Part shown: positions 1 to 12,159 of the stretch, in pieces | Layout of the letters: each line of letters starts with the position of its first letter | Position numbering within the stretch: position 1 is the first letter of the stretch | Assembly (NCBI GenBank): GCA_024276815.1 | Contig: JAJRWM010000109.1 | Coordinates: 1 to 28,304, forward strand | Reading direction: 5' to 3' | Length of the DNA: 28,304 nt | Origin: a bacterium | GTDB lineage: Bacteria; JACRDZ01; JAJRWM01 | Translations under genes and position numbers: made by a program | The notes under the pieces: model-generated | Seen by the model: the letters and a program-made list of their open reading frames with translations, nothing else | What the model was told of the DNA's origin: nothing | Databases searched by the model: none

Positions 1-17
1 AAATTACGGGATGTTTT

Positions 18-1094
18 ATGAATGAGGTGGTTCTGCGCCGAAAATTGATCAGGCTGGCTCTTAAAGGTCAGGGTAAAGTCAGCCCGAATCCGATGGTGGG
101 CGCTCTGGTGGTGAAAAACGGTTCCGTTGTCGGCCAGGGGTTTCATGCCTGTTTCGGGGGGCCGCACGCTGAAGTCATGGCGCTTCGGGAGGCCGGGGAC
201 AAAGCCAGGAACGCGGCGCTTTACGTCTCCTTGGAGCCCTGCTCTCATTTTGGCAAAACGCCTCCCTGCGTCGATCTCATCATTGAAAGCGGCATTAAAT
301 CGGTCTGGGTAGGCATGACCGATCCCAATCCCCTGGTTCGGGGAGCGGGTATATCCCGCTTAAAGCGTTCCAATATCGCGGTTGAAGTGGCCGAACACCC
401 TGATTTTTACTCGCTAAACAGGGCTTTTATCAAATATATTACCCAAAAAACGCCCTGGGTACTTTTAAAGAACGCTCTGACGCTGGACGGGCGGATTAAT
501 AATCAGCCTGAATATCTGAGCGGTGAAAAATCGCTAAAACTGGTGCACCGCTGGCGTGATCAATACGATGCTGTCGCCGTCGGGGTTAACACGGTGCTCT
601 CGGATAATCCCGCTCTGAATGTCCGGTTTGTCAAGCCGCGGGGAAGGCCTCCATTACGTACTATCTTCGACCGCTTGGGACTGACGCCGCTTGACTCCAG
701 GGTCTTTGACGAACCCGGCGGACAAGTGATAATAATAACGACTTCCCTGGCTGACGAAGAAAAAAAGGAAGAACTGCGAAAAAGGGGCGCGCTGATTATG
801 TCGGCGTCCTTGAAAAATGGTAAAATTGATTTGCAATCAGCACTGAAAAAATTAGCGGCGGAAAAACAGGTGGCCAGTATCCTGCTTGAGGGCGGGCCAA
901 ACCTGAACGCGGCTTTTCTGCGGGAACGTCTGGCTGACGAGCTTGCCTTTTTCTATACTCCGAATCTTTGGGGGACGGAAAAAGGTAATCCGGTTGTCGG
1001 CGTCCTTGAGGATGTGCGGGCGAGGGTTTTTAACCTGAAAAGCCGTCAACTGGGTCCCGATATTTTGGTTTCGGGTGAAATCAGGTACCGATAA
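18..1094 (+). CDS. ribD: Bifunctional riboflavin biosynthesis deaminase/reductase RibD
   Basis: RibD carries out the second and third steps of riboflavin synthesis: deamination of the pyrimidine ring made from GTP, then NADPH-dependent reduction of the ribosyl side chain. The 358 residues fit the usual family length. The N-terminal half is a cytidine-deaminase-type zinc domain with H50-A-E52 as zinc ligand and catalytic acid, and C75 and C84 in the EPCSHFGKTPPC stretch as the other ligands. The C-terminal half from about residue 145 is the reductase, with the typical LLEGGPNLNAAF motif. It is the first gene of a tight rib cluster, with ribE starting 2 bases after its stop. Only 17 bases of upstream sequence are present, so an FMN riboswitch or promoter cannot be judged. 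Confidence 0.97.
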   Translation: MNEVVLRRKLIRLALKGQGKVSPNPMVGALVVKNGSVVGQGFHACFGGPHAEVMALREAGDKARNAALYVSLEPCSHFGKTPPCVDLIIESGIKSVWVGMTDPNPLVRGAGISRLKRSNIAVEVAEHPDFYSLNRAFIKYITQKTPWVLLKNALTLDGRINNQPEYLSGEKSLKLVHRWRDQYDAVAVGVNTVLSDNPALNVRFVKPRGRPPLRTIFDRLGLTPLDSRVFDEPGGQVIIITTSLADEEKKEELRKRGALIMSASLKNGKIDLQSALKKLAAEKQVASILLEGGPNLNAAFLRERLADELAFFYTPNLWGTEKGNPVVGVLEDVRARVFNLKSRQLGPDILVSGEIRYR

Positions 1095-1096
1095 TT

Positions 1097-1729
1097 ATGT
1101 TTACCGGAATTATTGAAGAACTGGGGCGGATCAAGCGAATCGACAGCGGCGGGGTTGTTGTCTCCGCCGGCGTTGTGCTGTCTGATGTAAAGCTCGGCGA
1201 CAGTATCGCGGTTAATGGGGTCTGCTTGACCGTCAGCGCTTACGATGAGGACAGCTTCTTTGCTAGCGTCATGGAGGAGACCTTCAAAAAGACCAATCTC
1301 GGTGATTTAAGTGTCGGCAGCGCGGTGAATCTGGAGCGGGCCTTGAAGCTGGGGGAACGGTTGGGCGGCCATCTGGTCAGCGGTCATATCGACGGCCGGG
1401 GGCTGGTCTGCGGTCTGGAGGGCTTGTCGAACTCAACCTTAATGACCATCAGGCCGGAACGGGAATTATTGCCCTTCATAGCATCCAAAGGCTCGATCAC
1501 TATTGACGGAGTGAGCTTAACAGTGGTTGACGTGACCGGTGAATTTACGGTATCCTTGGTTGAGCACACCTTGAGCAATACCAGTTTGGGGGCTTGTCAA
1601 ATCGGCGGTTCCGTTAATTTGGAGACGGATATTCTGGCTAAATATATTCAGCGTTTAATTGCGGTAAATAAAGATTGGCCGGAGGCGACCAGTATTAACA
1701 AATTATTCAAAGAGGGGTTTATTCTTTAG
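1097..1729 (+). CDS. ribE: Riboflavin synthase, alpha subunit
   Basis: This enzyme dismutates two molecules of 6,7-dimethyl-8-ribityllumazine to riboflavin and the pyrimidine precursor. The 210-residue protein shows the family's internal duplication. The first lumazine-binding barrel starts with [13 protein letters not shown] and the second begins near residue 98 with [12 protein letters not shown]. It starts 2 bases after the ribD stop, and its TAG stop overlaps the GTG start of ribBA by one base, so translational coupling is likely. The symbol follows the convention in which ribE is the synthase; E. coli calls it ribC. Nothing is missing or odd. Confidence 0.97.
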   Translation: MFTGIIEELGRIKRIDSGGVVVSAGVVLSDVKLGDSIAVNGVCLTVSAYDEDSFFASVMEETFKKTNLGDLSVGSAVNLERALKLGERLGGHLVSGHIDGRGLVCGLEGLSNSTLMTIRPERELLPFIASKGSITIDGVSLTVVDVTGEFTVSLVEHTLSNTSLGACQIGGSVNLETDILAKYIQRLIAVNKDWPEATSINKLFKEGFIL

Positions 1730-2940
1730 TGTATTTTAACAAGATAAAAGAAGCCATCAGGGATATTCGGGCTGGACGGTGTCTGGTGGTTGTCGATGAT
1801 GAGGACCGGGAAAACGAAGGCGATCTGGTCATGGCGGCTGAGAAAGTCACGCCGGAGAGTATAAATTTTATGGCCAGATACGGGCGGGGGCTTATCTGTC
1901 TGCCGTTGGGCGGAAAAAGGCTTGATGAGCTGAAACTGCCGGCGATGGTGCCGGACAGTTCGGATCACCTGGAGACTGCTTTTACCGTGTCGATTGACGC
2001 CAAGGGAAAGGTCACGACCGGGATTTCCGCTCACGACCGGGCGGCTACTATCCAGACAGTCATCGATCCTTACACCCAGCCTGAGGATCTGATACGGCCG
2101 GGACATATTTTCCCGCTACGGGCCAGGGACGGCGGCGTCTTAACCAGGGCCGGCCATACCGAGGCGGCTGTCGATTTGGCAACTCTCGCTGGTCTCTACC
2201 CGGCCGGTGTGATCTGCGAAATCATGAACGAAGACGGGACCATGGCCAGGATGTCGGAGTTGGAAAAATTCGCTGAGAAACACCAGCTTAAATTAATCAG
2301 TATCAAGGATTTAATCGCCTATCGTTATCGCACCGAGACCAAAGTCAAGCGGATTGTCGAAACCGATCTGCCGACCGCTTATGGAAATTTCAGGCTAATC
2401 CTTTTCGCTTCGGAAGTTGATAAAAAACAACATATCGCTCTGGTGAAAGGTGATATCAAAGCCGGCGATAACGTGCTGGTCCGGGTTCATTCCCAATGTC
2501 TGACGGGCGACATGTTTCACTCGCTTCGCTGTGACTGTGGCGAGCAACTGGAAAATTCGCTAAGGCTGATTGAGCGGGAGGGCCAGGGTGTTTTACTGTA
2601 CATGCGTCAGGAGGGTCGCGGTATTGGTCTGGTCAACAAACTCAAGGCTTATGCTTTACAGGATCAGGGGCTGGACACCGTTGAAGCCAATGAGAAACTG
2701 GGTTTCAAAGCGGATTTGCGCGATTACGGTATCGGGGCCCAGATATTGGCTGAACTGGGATTAAAAAAAATCCGGTTGCTTACCAATAATCCGAAGAAAA
2801 TCGTCGGTCTTGCCGGATATGGTCTCGAAATTGTGGAACGCGTGCCGATGGAAATCGCGCCCAGACAGGAAAACAAGAGGTATTTAAAAGTAAAAAAGGA
2901 AAAGCTGGGTCACCTGTTAAATGGTGACAACGCGGCGTAG
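1729..2940 (+). CDS. ribBA: Bifunctional DHBP synthase / GTP cyclohydrolase II RibBA
   Basis: This fusion supplies both precursors of riboflavin. The N-terminal domain (about residues 1-200) makes 3,4-dihydroxy-2-butanone 4-phosphate from ribulose 5-phosphate and carries the acidic motif DDEDREN at residues 23-29. The C-terminal domain (about 205-400) is GTP cyclohydrolase II, with zinc cysteines C257, C268 and C270 and the motif RQEGRGIGL. Both active sites look intact, so this is a working bifunctional form. Translation starts with GTG inside the ribE stop codon, and an AGAGGGG stretch in the end of ribE can serve as ribosome binding site. ribH follows 9 bases downstream. Confidence 0.97.
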   Translation: MYFNKIKEAIRDIRAGRCLVVVDDEDRENEGDLVMAAEKVTPESINFMARYGRGLICLPLGGKRLDELKLPAMVPDSSDHLETAFTVSIDAKGKVTTGISAHDRAATIQTVIDPYTQPEDLIRPGHIFPLRARDGGVLTRAGHTEAAVDLATLAGLYPAGVICEIMNEDGTMARMSELEKFAEKHQLKLISIKDLIAYRYRTETKVKRIVETDLPTAYGNFRLILFASEVDKKQHIALVKGDIKAGDNVLVRVHSQCLTGDMFHSLRCDCGEQLENSLRLIEREGQGVLLYMRQEGRGIGLVNKLKAYALQDQGLDTVEANEKLGFKADLRDYGIGAQILAELGLKKIRLLTNNPKKIVGLAGYGLEIVERVPMEIAPRQENKRYLKVKKEKLGHLLNGDNAA

Positions 2941-2949
2941 GAGGTAACA

Positions 2950-3414
2950 ATGAAAGTTTATTCCGGTAAATTGGAAGCCGGGGGGCGGCGATTCGCTATT
3001 GTTGTGGCTCGTTTTAATGATTTTATCACCTCAAAGCTTTTGGAGGGCGCTGTTGACACCTTGACCAGGCATGGTGTCGCGGAAGATGATATCGCGACTG
3101 TCTGGGTACCGGGCGCTTTCGAGATTCCCCTGGTGGCGAAGAAGTTGGCGGCCAGCGGGAAGTATGACGCGATAATTTGTCTGGGAGCCGTCATCCGGGG
3201 TGGTACTCCTCATTACATTTATGTCAGCAACGAGGTGACCAAGGGGATCGCCGCGGTGAGTCTCGATTATAGTCTGCCGGTAAGTTTCGGCGTTTTAACC
3301 ACCGATACACTTGACCAGGCGGTTGAGCGGGCTGGTTCAAAGTCCGGCAACAAGGGGTCCCAGGCGGCGCTTTCGGCGATTGAGATGGTTAATCTCATGT
3401 CTTTGATTTCCTGA
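2950..3414 (+). CDS. ribH: 6,7-dimethyl-8-ribityllumazine synthase (riboflavin synthase beta)
   Basis: RibH condenses the RibB product with the pyrimidine from RibD to form lumazine, and normally assembles into pentamers or 60-subunit capsids. The 154 residues match the family. Recognisable parts are [15 protein letters not shown] and [14 protein letters not shown], the latter carrying the catalytic His. [13 protein letters not shown] precedes the C-terminal helices. GGAGGT lies just before the ATG and gives one of the best ribosome binding sites in the operon. It is the last rib gene; nusB starts 5 bases after its stop, an arrangement seen in many bacteria. Confidence 0.97.
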   Translation: MKVYSGKLEAGGRRFAIVVARFNDFITSKLLEGAVDTLTRHGVAEDDIATVWVPGAFEIPLVAKKLAASGKYDAIICLGAVIRGGTPHYIYVSNEVTKGIAAVSLDYSLPVSFGVLTTDTLDQAVERAGSKSGNKGSQAALSAIEMVNLMSLIS

Positions 3415-3419
3415 CAATT

Positions 3420-3848
3420 ATGAATTTACGTAGTTATGCCCGGGATAAAGCGATCAAGCTTTTATACCAGGGTGAAATTTGGGCAATCTCGGAAAATAAA
3501 AGTTTGGTTGATTCCAGAACCGAAATTTGGCATAATTTCAATGCTCAGCGGATCAAACCGGAAACCTTGGGGTTTATCCGGGAGTTGTTCAACGGTGTTC
3601 TGGATCGCTTGGCAGAGTTGGATAGCTGTATTCTGGATCATTCTGTCGGCTGGAAGCTGGATCGGTTAAGTCACATTACCAGGAATATTCTGCGGCTGGC
3701 GTTGTGGGAGATTCTTTACCGGGAGGATATTCCTGTTGTCGTTTCGATTAATGAGGCGATTGAGCTGGCGAAGAAGTACAGCGATCAAAAAGAAGCCGGT
3801 TACGTCAACGCTTTGCTTGAGCGCGTGGTAAACGAAAAAAACAAATAA
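3420..3848 (+). CDS. nusB: Transcription antitermination factor NusB
   Basis: NusB binds boxA RNA together with ribosomal protein S10 (NusE) and supports antitermination of rRNA transcription. The 142-residue all-helical protein has the family hallmarks: an N-terminal RDKAIKLLYQGEI helix, a central region with DRLSHITRNILRLALWEIL, and the C-terminal NEAIELAKKYSDQKEAGYVNALL-type stretch, which is the most conserved part of the family. It follows ribH by 5 bases. Only 32 bases separate its stop from the probable ATT start of the following cytochrome gene, with no hairpin between, so cotranscription is plausible. Confidence 0.95.
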   Translation: MNLRSYARDKAIKLLYQGEIWAISENKSLVDSRTEIWHNFNAQRIKPETLGFIRELFNGVLDRLAELDSCILDHSVGWKLDRLSHITRNILRLALWEILYREDIPVVVSINEAIELAKKYSDQKEAGYVNALLERVVNEKNK

Positions 3849-3880
3849 CGCCTATTCGCTAACGGGAAAGAGGTCAGAAA

Positions 3881-5749
3881 ATTCGCCGCCGTGTTTTGTT
3901 TTTAATCCTTGTTCCACTCTTGTTGCTAACGGGAGCTGTCAGCGCTGTCAATTATGATCATAAGATCATTGGCGGCGGCCCGGTGGTTCATACCGCTTTA
4001 AAAAAGAACACCTGCTATGATTGTCATGACCAGCATGGTTCCGAGTTCCCTTTCCAGTTGAGAGAAAAAGGAGCCAGGCTTTGCTGGCTTTGTCATGATA
4101 AAGGCAAGGAAGGCAAGGTTCATCCGGTTATTCTCAAGGACGGCTGTACGGCCTGTCACGCTCCTCACAGCGCAAAACACAAGTTCCAGTTGTTCGCCGA
4201 AGGCAACGCCGTTTGTTTTAACTGCCATAATACTTCCTTGCTGAAGATCCCGCATCGGGATTTCCCGGTCAAAAATGCCCGTTGTACCGGTTGCCATGAT
4301 CCGCATTCATCGCCCAATCCCAAGCTGCTGGCCAAGTTCCAGCATCTGCCTTTCGCCAAACGGGAATGTTCGCTGTGTCACGCTCCGTCCGGGAAATCAT
4401 CGGTCATCCGTTTAAAAGCTGAGAAGTCAGACCTGTGTTATCTGTGTCATGAGAGAAAGGACAAGAAAAAGCACACCCATTCCCCGGTGGAGGCCGGCGA
4501 ATGTCTTTCCTGTCACAGCCCGCACGCGACGCCGTATAAATATCAGCTTTATCGCGAAGGCAGCAAGCTTTGTTTCATGTGTCATGAAAGGAATGATGAA
4601 GACAAATTTGTTCACGTACCGGTGGAAGACGGCGAATGTACTTCTTGTCATGAAGTTCACTCTACTGATAACGACAAGCAGTTAAAACTCCCGGTGCCTG
4701 ATTTATGCTACGATTGTCATGACGACAAGAACGACAAGAAATTTGTTCATGTGCCGGTAGAGGACGGCGAGTGTACTTCCTGCCACAGCCCTCACTCCAC
4801 AGGGTTCAAATACCAGTTGCTGAGCAAGCCGCCCGATCTTTGTTATGACTGTCATGACGATAAGGCGGACCAGGAATATGTTCATCAGCCGGTGAAAGAG
4901 GGGCGCTGTACGGCGTGTCACGATCCACATACTTCGGATAATAAATACCAGTTGAAAAAAGAGGGCAAGGAACTTTGTTATTCCTGTCATGAGAGCAAGG
5001 CTGATAAGGATTTTGTTCACACGCCGGTTGGCGAAGGCCAGTGTACCGGTTGTCACGATCCGCATACTTCGCCTAATCAGTACCAGTTAAAAGCGCCGGT
5101 CAAGGAGCTTTGCGCGACCTGTCATGGCGCCAAAACGGAAAAAAAATACGACCACCCCCCGGTGAAGGAGGGTATGTGTACAGTCTGTCATTATCCCCAT
5201 ACTTCCGAATTCCCCTATCAATTGCGGGCGAAACTGCCTGATCTTTGTTACAGTTGCCATGAGAACGAAAAATATAAATTCGCCCAGAAATATGTTCACG
5301 AACCGGTCAAAAAGGGACAGTGCCCGAAATGTCACAATCCTCACACCGCTGATTATCCCCACTTGCTGGACCGGCAGTTTCCGGCCGATGAGATGTACGC
5401 TGATTTCAGCCGCAAGACCTACGCGCTTTGCTTTGCCTGTCACAACTGGAGGCTGGCCGGCGACAAAGAGACCAGTTCGGCGACCAATTTCCGGGACAAC
5501 AAGCGCAGTATTCACTTTGTCCACGTTAACAAGGTTAAAGGGCGCACTTGCCGGGTCTGTCATGATCCGCATTCAACCAACAACTACCGGTTGCTCCTCG
5601 ATACGGTGCCTTTCGGTGTGAAATCCTGGGGAGTGCCTATTCGTTACAAAAAAAATGATGTTGGCGGCCAGTGTTCACCGGGATGTCATGTCCAGAAGAT
5701 ATTCGCGCCCAACCCGGTATCGCCGCCGTCCATGGTGCCTAAAAAATGA
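3881..5749 (+). CDS. Exported multihaem c-type cytochrome with doubled CXXCH repeats (22-23 haems)
   Basis: This exported electron-transfer protein has 22 CXXCH haem motifs plus one CX3CH (CSPGCH) near the C-terminus. Most belong to paired modules of the doubled-CXXCH type, an L-C-Y-x-C-H half followed by V-H-x-P-V-x-E-G-x-C-T-x-C-H-x-P-H. Between 4436 and 5258 the first Cys of the pair recurs seven times at exactly 45-residue steps. Start choice: an in-frame TTG at 3896 gives a hydrophobic start with no positive charge and no ribosome binding site. An ATT at 3881 gives Met-Arg-Arg-Arg before the hydrophobic core and has AAAGAGG seven bases upstream. I prefer the ATT (622 residues; 617 from the TTG). 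The protein ends overlapping the next cytochrome gene by 4 bases. Partners and electron acceptor cannot be deduced. Confidence 0.9.
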   Translation: MRRRVLFLILVPLLLLTGAVSAVNYDHKIIGGGPVVHTALKKNTCYDCHDQHGSEFPFQLREKGARLCWLCHDKGKEGKVHPVILKDGCTACHAPHSAKHKFQLFAEGNAVCFNCHNTSLLKIPHRDFPVKNARCTGCHDPHSSPNPKLLAKFQHLPFAKRECSLCHAPSGKSSVIRLKAEKSDLCYLCHERKDKKKHTHSPVEAGECLSCHSPHATPYKYQLYREGSKLCFMCHERNDEDKFVHVPVEDGECTSCHEVHSTDNDKQLKLPVPDLCYDCHDDKNDKKFVHVPVEDGECTSCHSPHSTGFKYQLLSKPPDLCYDCHDDKADQEYVHQPVKEGRCTACHDPHTSDNKYQLKKEGKELCYSCHESKADKDFVHTPVGEGQCTGCHDPHTSPNQYQLKAPVKELCATCHGAKTEKKYDHPPVKEGMCTVCHYPHTSEFPYQLRAKLPDLCYSCHENEKYKFAQKYVHEPVKKGQCPKCHNPHTADYPHLLDRQFPADEMYADFSRKTYALCFACHNWRLAGDKETSSATNFRDNKRSIHFVHVNKVKGRTCRVCHDPHSTNNYRLLLDTVPFGVKSWGVPIRYKKNDVGGQCSPGCHVQKIFAPNPVSPPSMVPKK

Positions 5750-6233
5750 AAAAATCACTCAGGTTTTATCTTTTGTTTCTGCTGGTATCCGGTTACGCTT
5801 TCAGCCTGGCAGCCAAGACGCCGACCTACGTCGGTTATAAAAAGTGCCGCGGCTGTCATCGTGGCGAGAGGCGGGGGCATGTTGCCAACAAATGGGAAGA
5901 CAGCAAACACGCGCGCGCGTTTGAGGCTTTGGACGAGAAAGACCGGAAAAATCCGGTTTGTTTGCAGTGTCACACTACCGGTTATGGTAGAATAGGTAAC
6001 GGTGGTTATCTGGAAGGCGTCCAGTGCGAAGCTGGTCACGGACCGGGCAGTGAGTATAAACACGGCAGGATTATGAACGCGCGTCGTTACAAGGTCAATA
6101 GGGCTGAGCAACATAAGAAAGCTGTCGGGGCCGGTCTTTGGACTCCCAGTGTAAAAACCTGCCGGCGCTGTCACCGGAAGAACGCTCTGGATTTTAAAAA
6201 GAATTTATCCGATGAAAGGCCGCTTCAACCTCA

Positions 6234-6237
<4 letters not shown>
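5746..6237 (+). CDS. Small exported cytochrome c, c554-like, with one degenerate haem site
   Basis: The 163-residue protein starts with a signal peptide (MKKSLRFYLLFLLVSGYAFS). It continues with the YVGYKKCRGCH and W-x-D-S-K-H-A-R-A-F pattern of the cytochrome c554 / multihaem family. Three intact CXXCH motifs are at residues 34-38, 72-76 and 139-143. The fourth expected site reads CEAGH at 94-98, where family members normally have CEACHGPGS; the rest of that motif (GHGPGSEYK) is intact. Codon 97 is GGT at 6034-6036, one base from TGT Cys. The start overlaps the stop of the large cytochrome (ATGA) and the stop overlaps the next start in the same way, so the three genes are probably coupled. 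Confidence 0.85.
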
Positions 6238-10108
<3,871 letters not shown>

Positions 10109-10112
<4 letters not shown>

Positions 10113-10300
10113 ACCGCTTTTTTCACCTTGTTGGCCTTGATACACTTGGTACAAACGGTTATTCGTTTGACTCTGCCATCAATAAGCGCCCTGACTTTGT
10201 GCAGGTTGGGCATGAAGCGGCGGCGACTTTTATTATGGGCGTGACTGACATTATTGCCAACCATGGGTTTTTTACCACAGATATCACAAACTTTGGCCAT
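10109..10300 (-). CDS. rpmB: 50S ribosomal protein bL28
   Basis: A 63-residue protein of the large ribosomal subunit. It starts [12 protein letters not shown] and contains [15 protein letters not shown], a hallmark of bL28. Two CxxC pairs (CDIC and CTKC) show the zinc-binding form; many bacteria carry the cysteine-free form. AAGGAG sits seven bases before the ATG. The gene is monocistronic and convergent with the propeller gene, sharing 4 bases at the stop codons, so neither has room for a terminator between them. A promoter is visible upstream at 10331-10359. Confidence 0.97.
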
Positions 10301-10330
10301 GATTTATTCTCCTTGGATTAATGAGGTGGT

Positions 10331-10359
10331 AATTTAACATTGTCTTTTATCTTTGTCAA
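10331..10359 (-). promoter_or_regulatory. Predicted sigma70 promoter of rpmB
   Basis: On the minus strand a perfect -35 TTGACA (plus 10354-10359) is followed after 17 bases by TAAATT (10331-10336), preceded by TG at the extended -10 position. The ATG of rpmB lies about 30 bases downstream, consistent with a short leader. This promoter also overlaps the TTG that could start the divergent glycosyltransferase gene, which argues for the later ATG of that gene. Confidence 0.6.
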
Positions 10360-10390
10360 GAATTTTCAAGTGAAATCAGGATTCACCTTG

Positions 10391-12037
10391 ATGGTTATCG
10401 GAAAAAAACACTGGCTGATTTTCATTTTCATGCTGGCTTTGTCCACCCGTTTCTTCGGTTTGAATTACGGCTTGCCCTATACTGAGATGCCGGACGAGGA
10501 AGTCCTGATACGCGCGACCCTGGATATGGGGCGTTATCGACTCAGCCCTAACTATTACCAGGTGCCCCACCTGATGTTCAATCTCACCTTTCCGGTTATG
10601 GCTTCCTATTACGCGGCTGGCCGGCTGACCGGTAAATTCAGCTCGCCCAAGTCGTTTGCCGCCAGTTATTTCCGTGATATTACGCCATTCTTTCTGATTG
10701 GACGGGGGATGAGCGCTTTTGTGAGTAGCCTGACAGTTTTATTGCTGGCTGTTTTTTTGTGGCGGCTCTGGGGCCGACGGGCCGCTCTTCTGGGTTCATT
10801 GCTTCTGATCTTCTTTCCGCTGGACGTTAGCTACGCTCACCTTGTTCGCCCTGATACCTACCTGAATCTATGCGGCTTAGGCGTTATCTTTTTTAGCTTT
10901 CGATTGCTTGAGAGCCGCAAATGGTCTAATTTTCTTCTGTCTGGTCTTTTGATCGGCATTGCCTGGGGGGCTAAGTACAATGGCCTGGCTTACGGTTTAT
11001 ACTATTTAATGGGTTTTTTATTGGGCGTTAAAGCATTCAGGGATATTTTCAGCAAAACCGAAATTACTAAATTTGTCACGGGCCTTTTGATGATACCTGT
11101 TGGAGCGGTTATCGCCACGCCGTATTGTTTCATCAATTTCAAGAAGTTTATGGGTATCTACAGCGGGCAGCTTGGTCATGTGACCAGCCGGGGTCATCTA
11201 GGTTTTGAGAGTGTCAACGGCTGGCTTTACTATTTGTTTGAGGGATTCCCGAAGACCATGACCATCCCCCTGGAGATTATGGCCATACTGGGCGTTTTCA
11301 TCGCTCTCGTTCGCCATAGGAAAACCGACCTCTTCTTCCTGGTTTTTCCGCTGGCCTATTTTCTTTACATCGGTAGCTGGCAAACGACTTTTCCCCGCTA
11401 TTATTATCCCTTAATCATTCCTTTTGTTATATTTATAGTGATCGCCTTTGAGTTTCTGATTGAGAAATTCCCGTTTTTACAGTGGAATACCTGGTCGCGA
11501 ATTCTCCTGGCCGCCTTAATTTTAGCCCTGCCGGTTAGCCAGGTACTGCAAACAGAATATTACTATACCCGGCCCTCAACCAGGCTGATCGCCAAGGAGT
11601 GGATAGAGAACAACCTGCCCGCCAACAGCAAGATAGCCATGGAAAATTATGGCCCGCACATCAGGCCCGGTAAAGAGGAATACGAAAGGCGGCTGGCCAA
11701 ACTGGAAGCCCGGGGGAAGCCGGCTCTTAAGGTCAGGTATCTGCTGGAAAACTATGACGATTCGATTCCCGGCTTTGACTGGGAATATATCTGGAAAAAA
11801 AAGCCAAAAGACCCGGTACGCTACCTCATAGAGAATGGTTTTGATTACGCGATCATTAACGAGCGGAATTACCGGGCAGCCTATCACAAAGACAGCGTGA
11901 TCCTTCATCCGGAGACAACCAGCTATTACCAGCGCTATTACGATTACCTGTGGAGCAACTTCAAGCCGATCAAGGAATTCATTCCGGCTTCAAAATACGC
12001 CCTGGGTAGTCGGATCACGATCTTCAAATTAAAATAA
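10391..12037 (+). CDS. Multi-pass membrane glycosyltransferase, GT39/PMT-like (GT-C fold)
   Basis: A 548-residue polytopic protein with a first transmembrane segment at about residues 8-20, an acidic loop EMPDEE at 32-37 and roughly ten further hydrophobic segments. The last 150 residues or so are soluble, with NLPANSKIAMENYGPHIRPG and DYAIINERNY. That order matches GT-C enzymes (dolichyl-phosphate-mannose or undecaprenyl-phosphate-sugar dependent), in which the acidic residues of the first outer loop are catalytic. Acceptor and sugar are unknown. ATG 10391 has AGGA at a nine-base spacing; a TTG at 10340 would add 17 residues but lies in the rpmB promoter. A second GT-C-like gene follows 1.1 kb downstream, suggesting envelope glycan or glycoprotein work. 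Confidence 0.75.
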   Translation: MVIGKKHWLIFIFMLALSTRFFGLNYGLPYTEMPDEEVLIRATLDMGRYRLSPNYYQVPHLMFNLTFPVMASYYAAGRLTGKFSSPKSFAASYFRDITPFFLIGRGMSAFVSSLTVLLLAVFLWRLWGRRAALLGSLLLIFFPLDVSYAHLVRPDTYLNLCGLGVIFFSFRLLESRKWSNFLLSGLLIGIAWGAKYNGLAYGLYYLMGFLLGVKAFRDIFSKTEITKFVTGLLMIPVGAVIATPYCFINFKKFMGIYSGQLGHVTSRGHLGFESVNGWLYYLFEGFPKTMTIPLEIMAILGVFIALVRHRKTDLFFLVFPLAYFLYIGSWQTTFPRYYYPLIIPFVIFIVIAFEFLIEKFPFLQWNTWSRILLAALILALPVSQVLQTEYYYTRPSTRLIAKEWIENNLPANSKIAMENYGPHIRPGKEEYERRLAKLEARGKPALKVRYLLENYDDSIPGFDWEYIWKKKPKDPVRYLIENGFDYAIINERNYRAAYHKDSVILHPETTSYYQRYYDYLWSNFKPIKEFIPASKYALGSRITIFKLK

Positions 12038-12159
12038 CTGTTGAGAGTCATAAATGTAATCAAAAAACTCGCTCTACCAACAATAATATCCTCTGGGATT
12101 AAACCACCGCATATTAACAACCGATAACCATATATAACCTGTAATTTTGAGGGGGAGTT

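Noticed and set aside
1-17. Possible FMN riboswitch before ribD
   Set aside because: Only 17 bases precede the gene, so nothing can be judged; FMN elements also tend to lie further upstream.
4436-5393. Regular 135-bp spacing as a CRISPR-like or satellite array
   Set aside because: The period follows coding repeats with conserved Cys and His codons and variable third positions, so it is a protein repeat.
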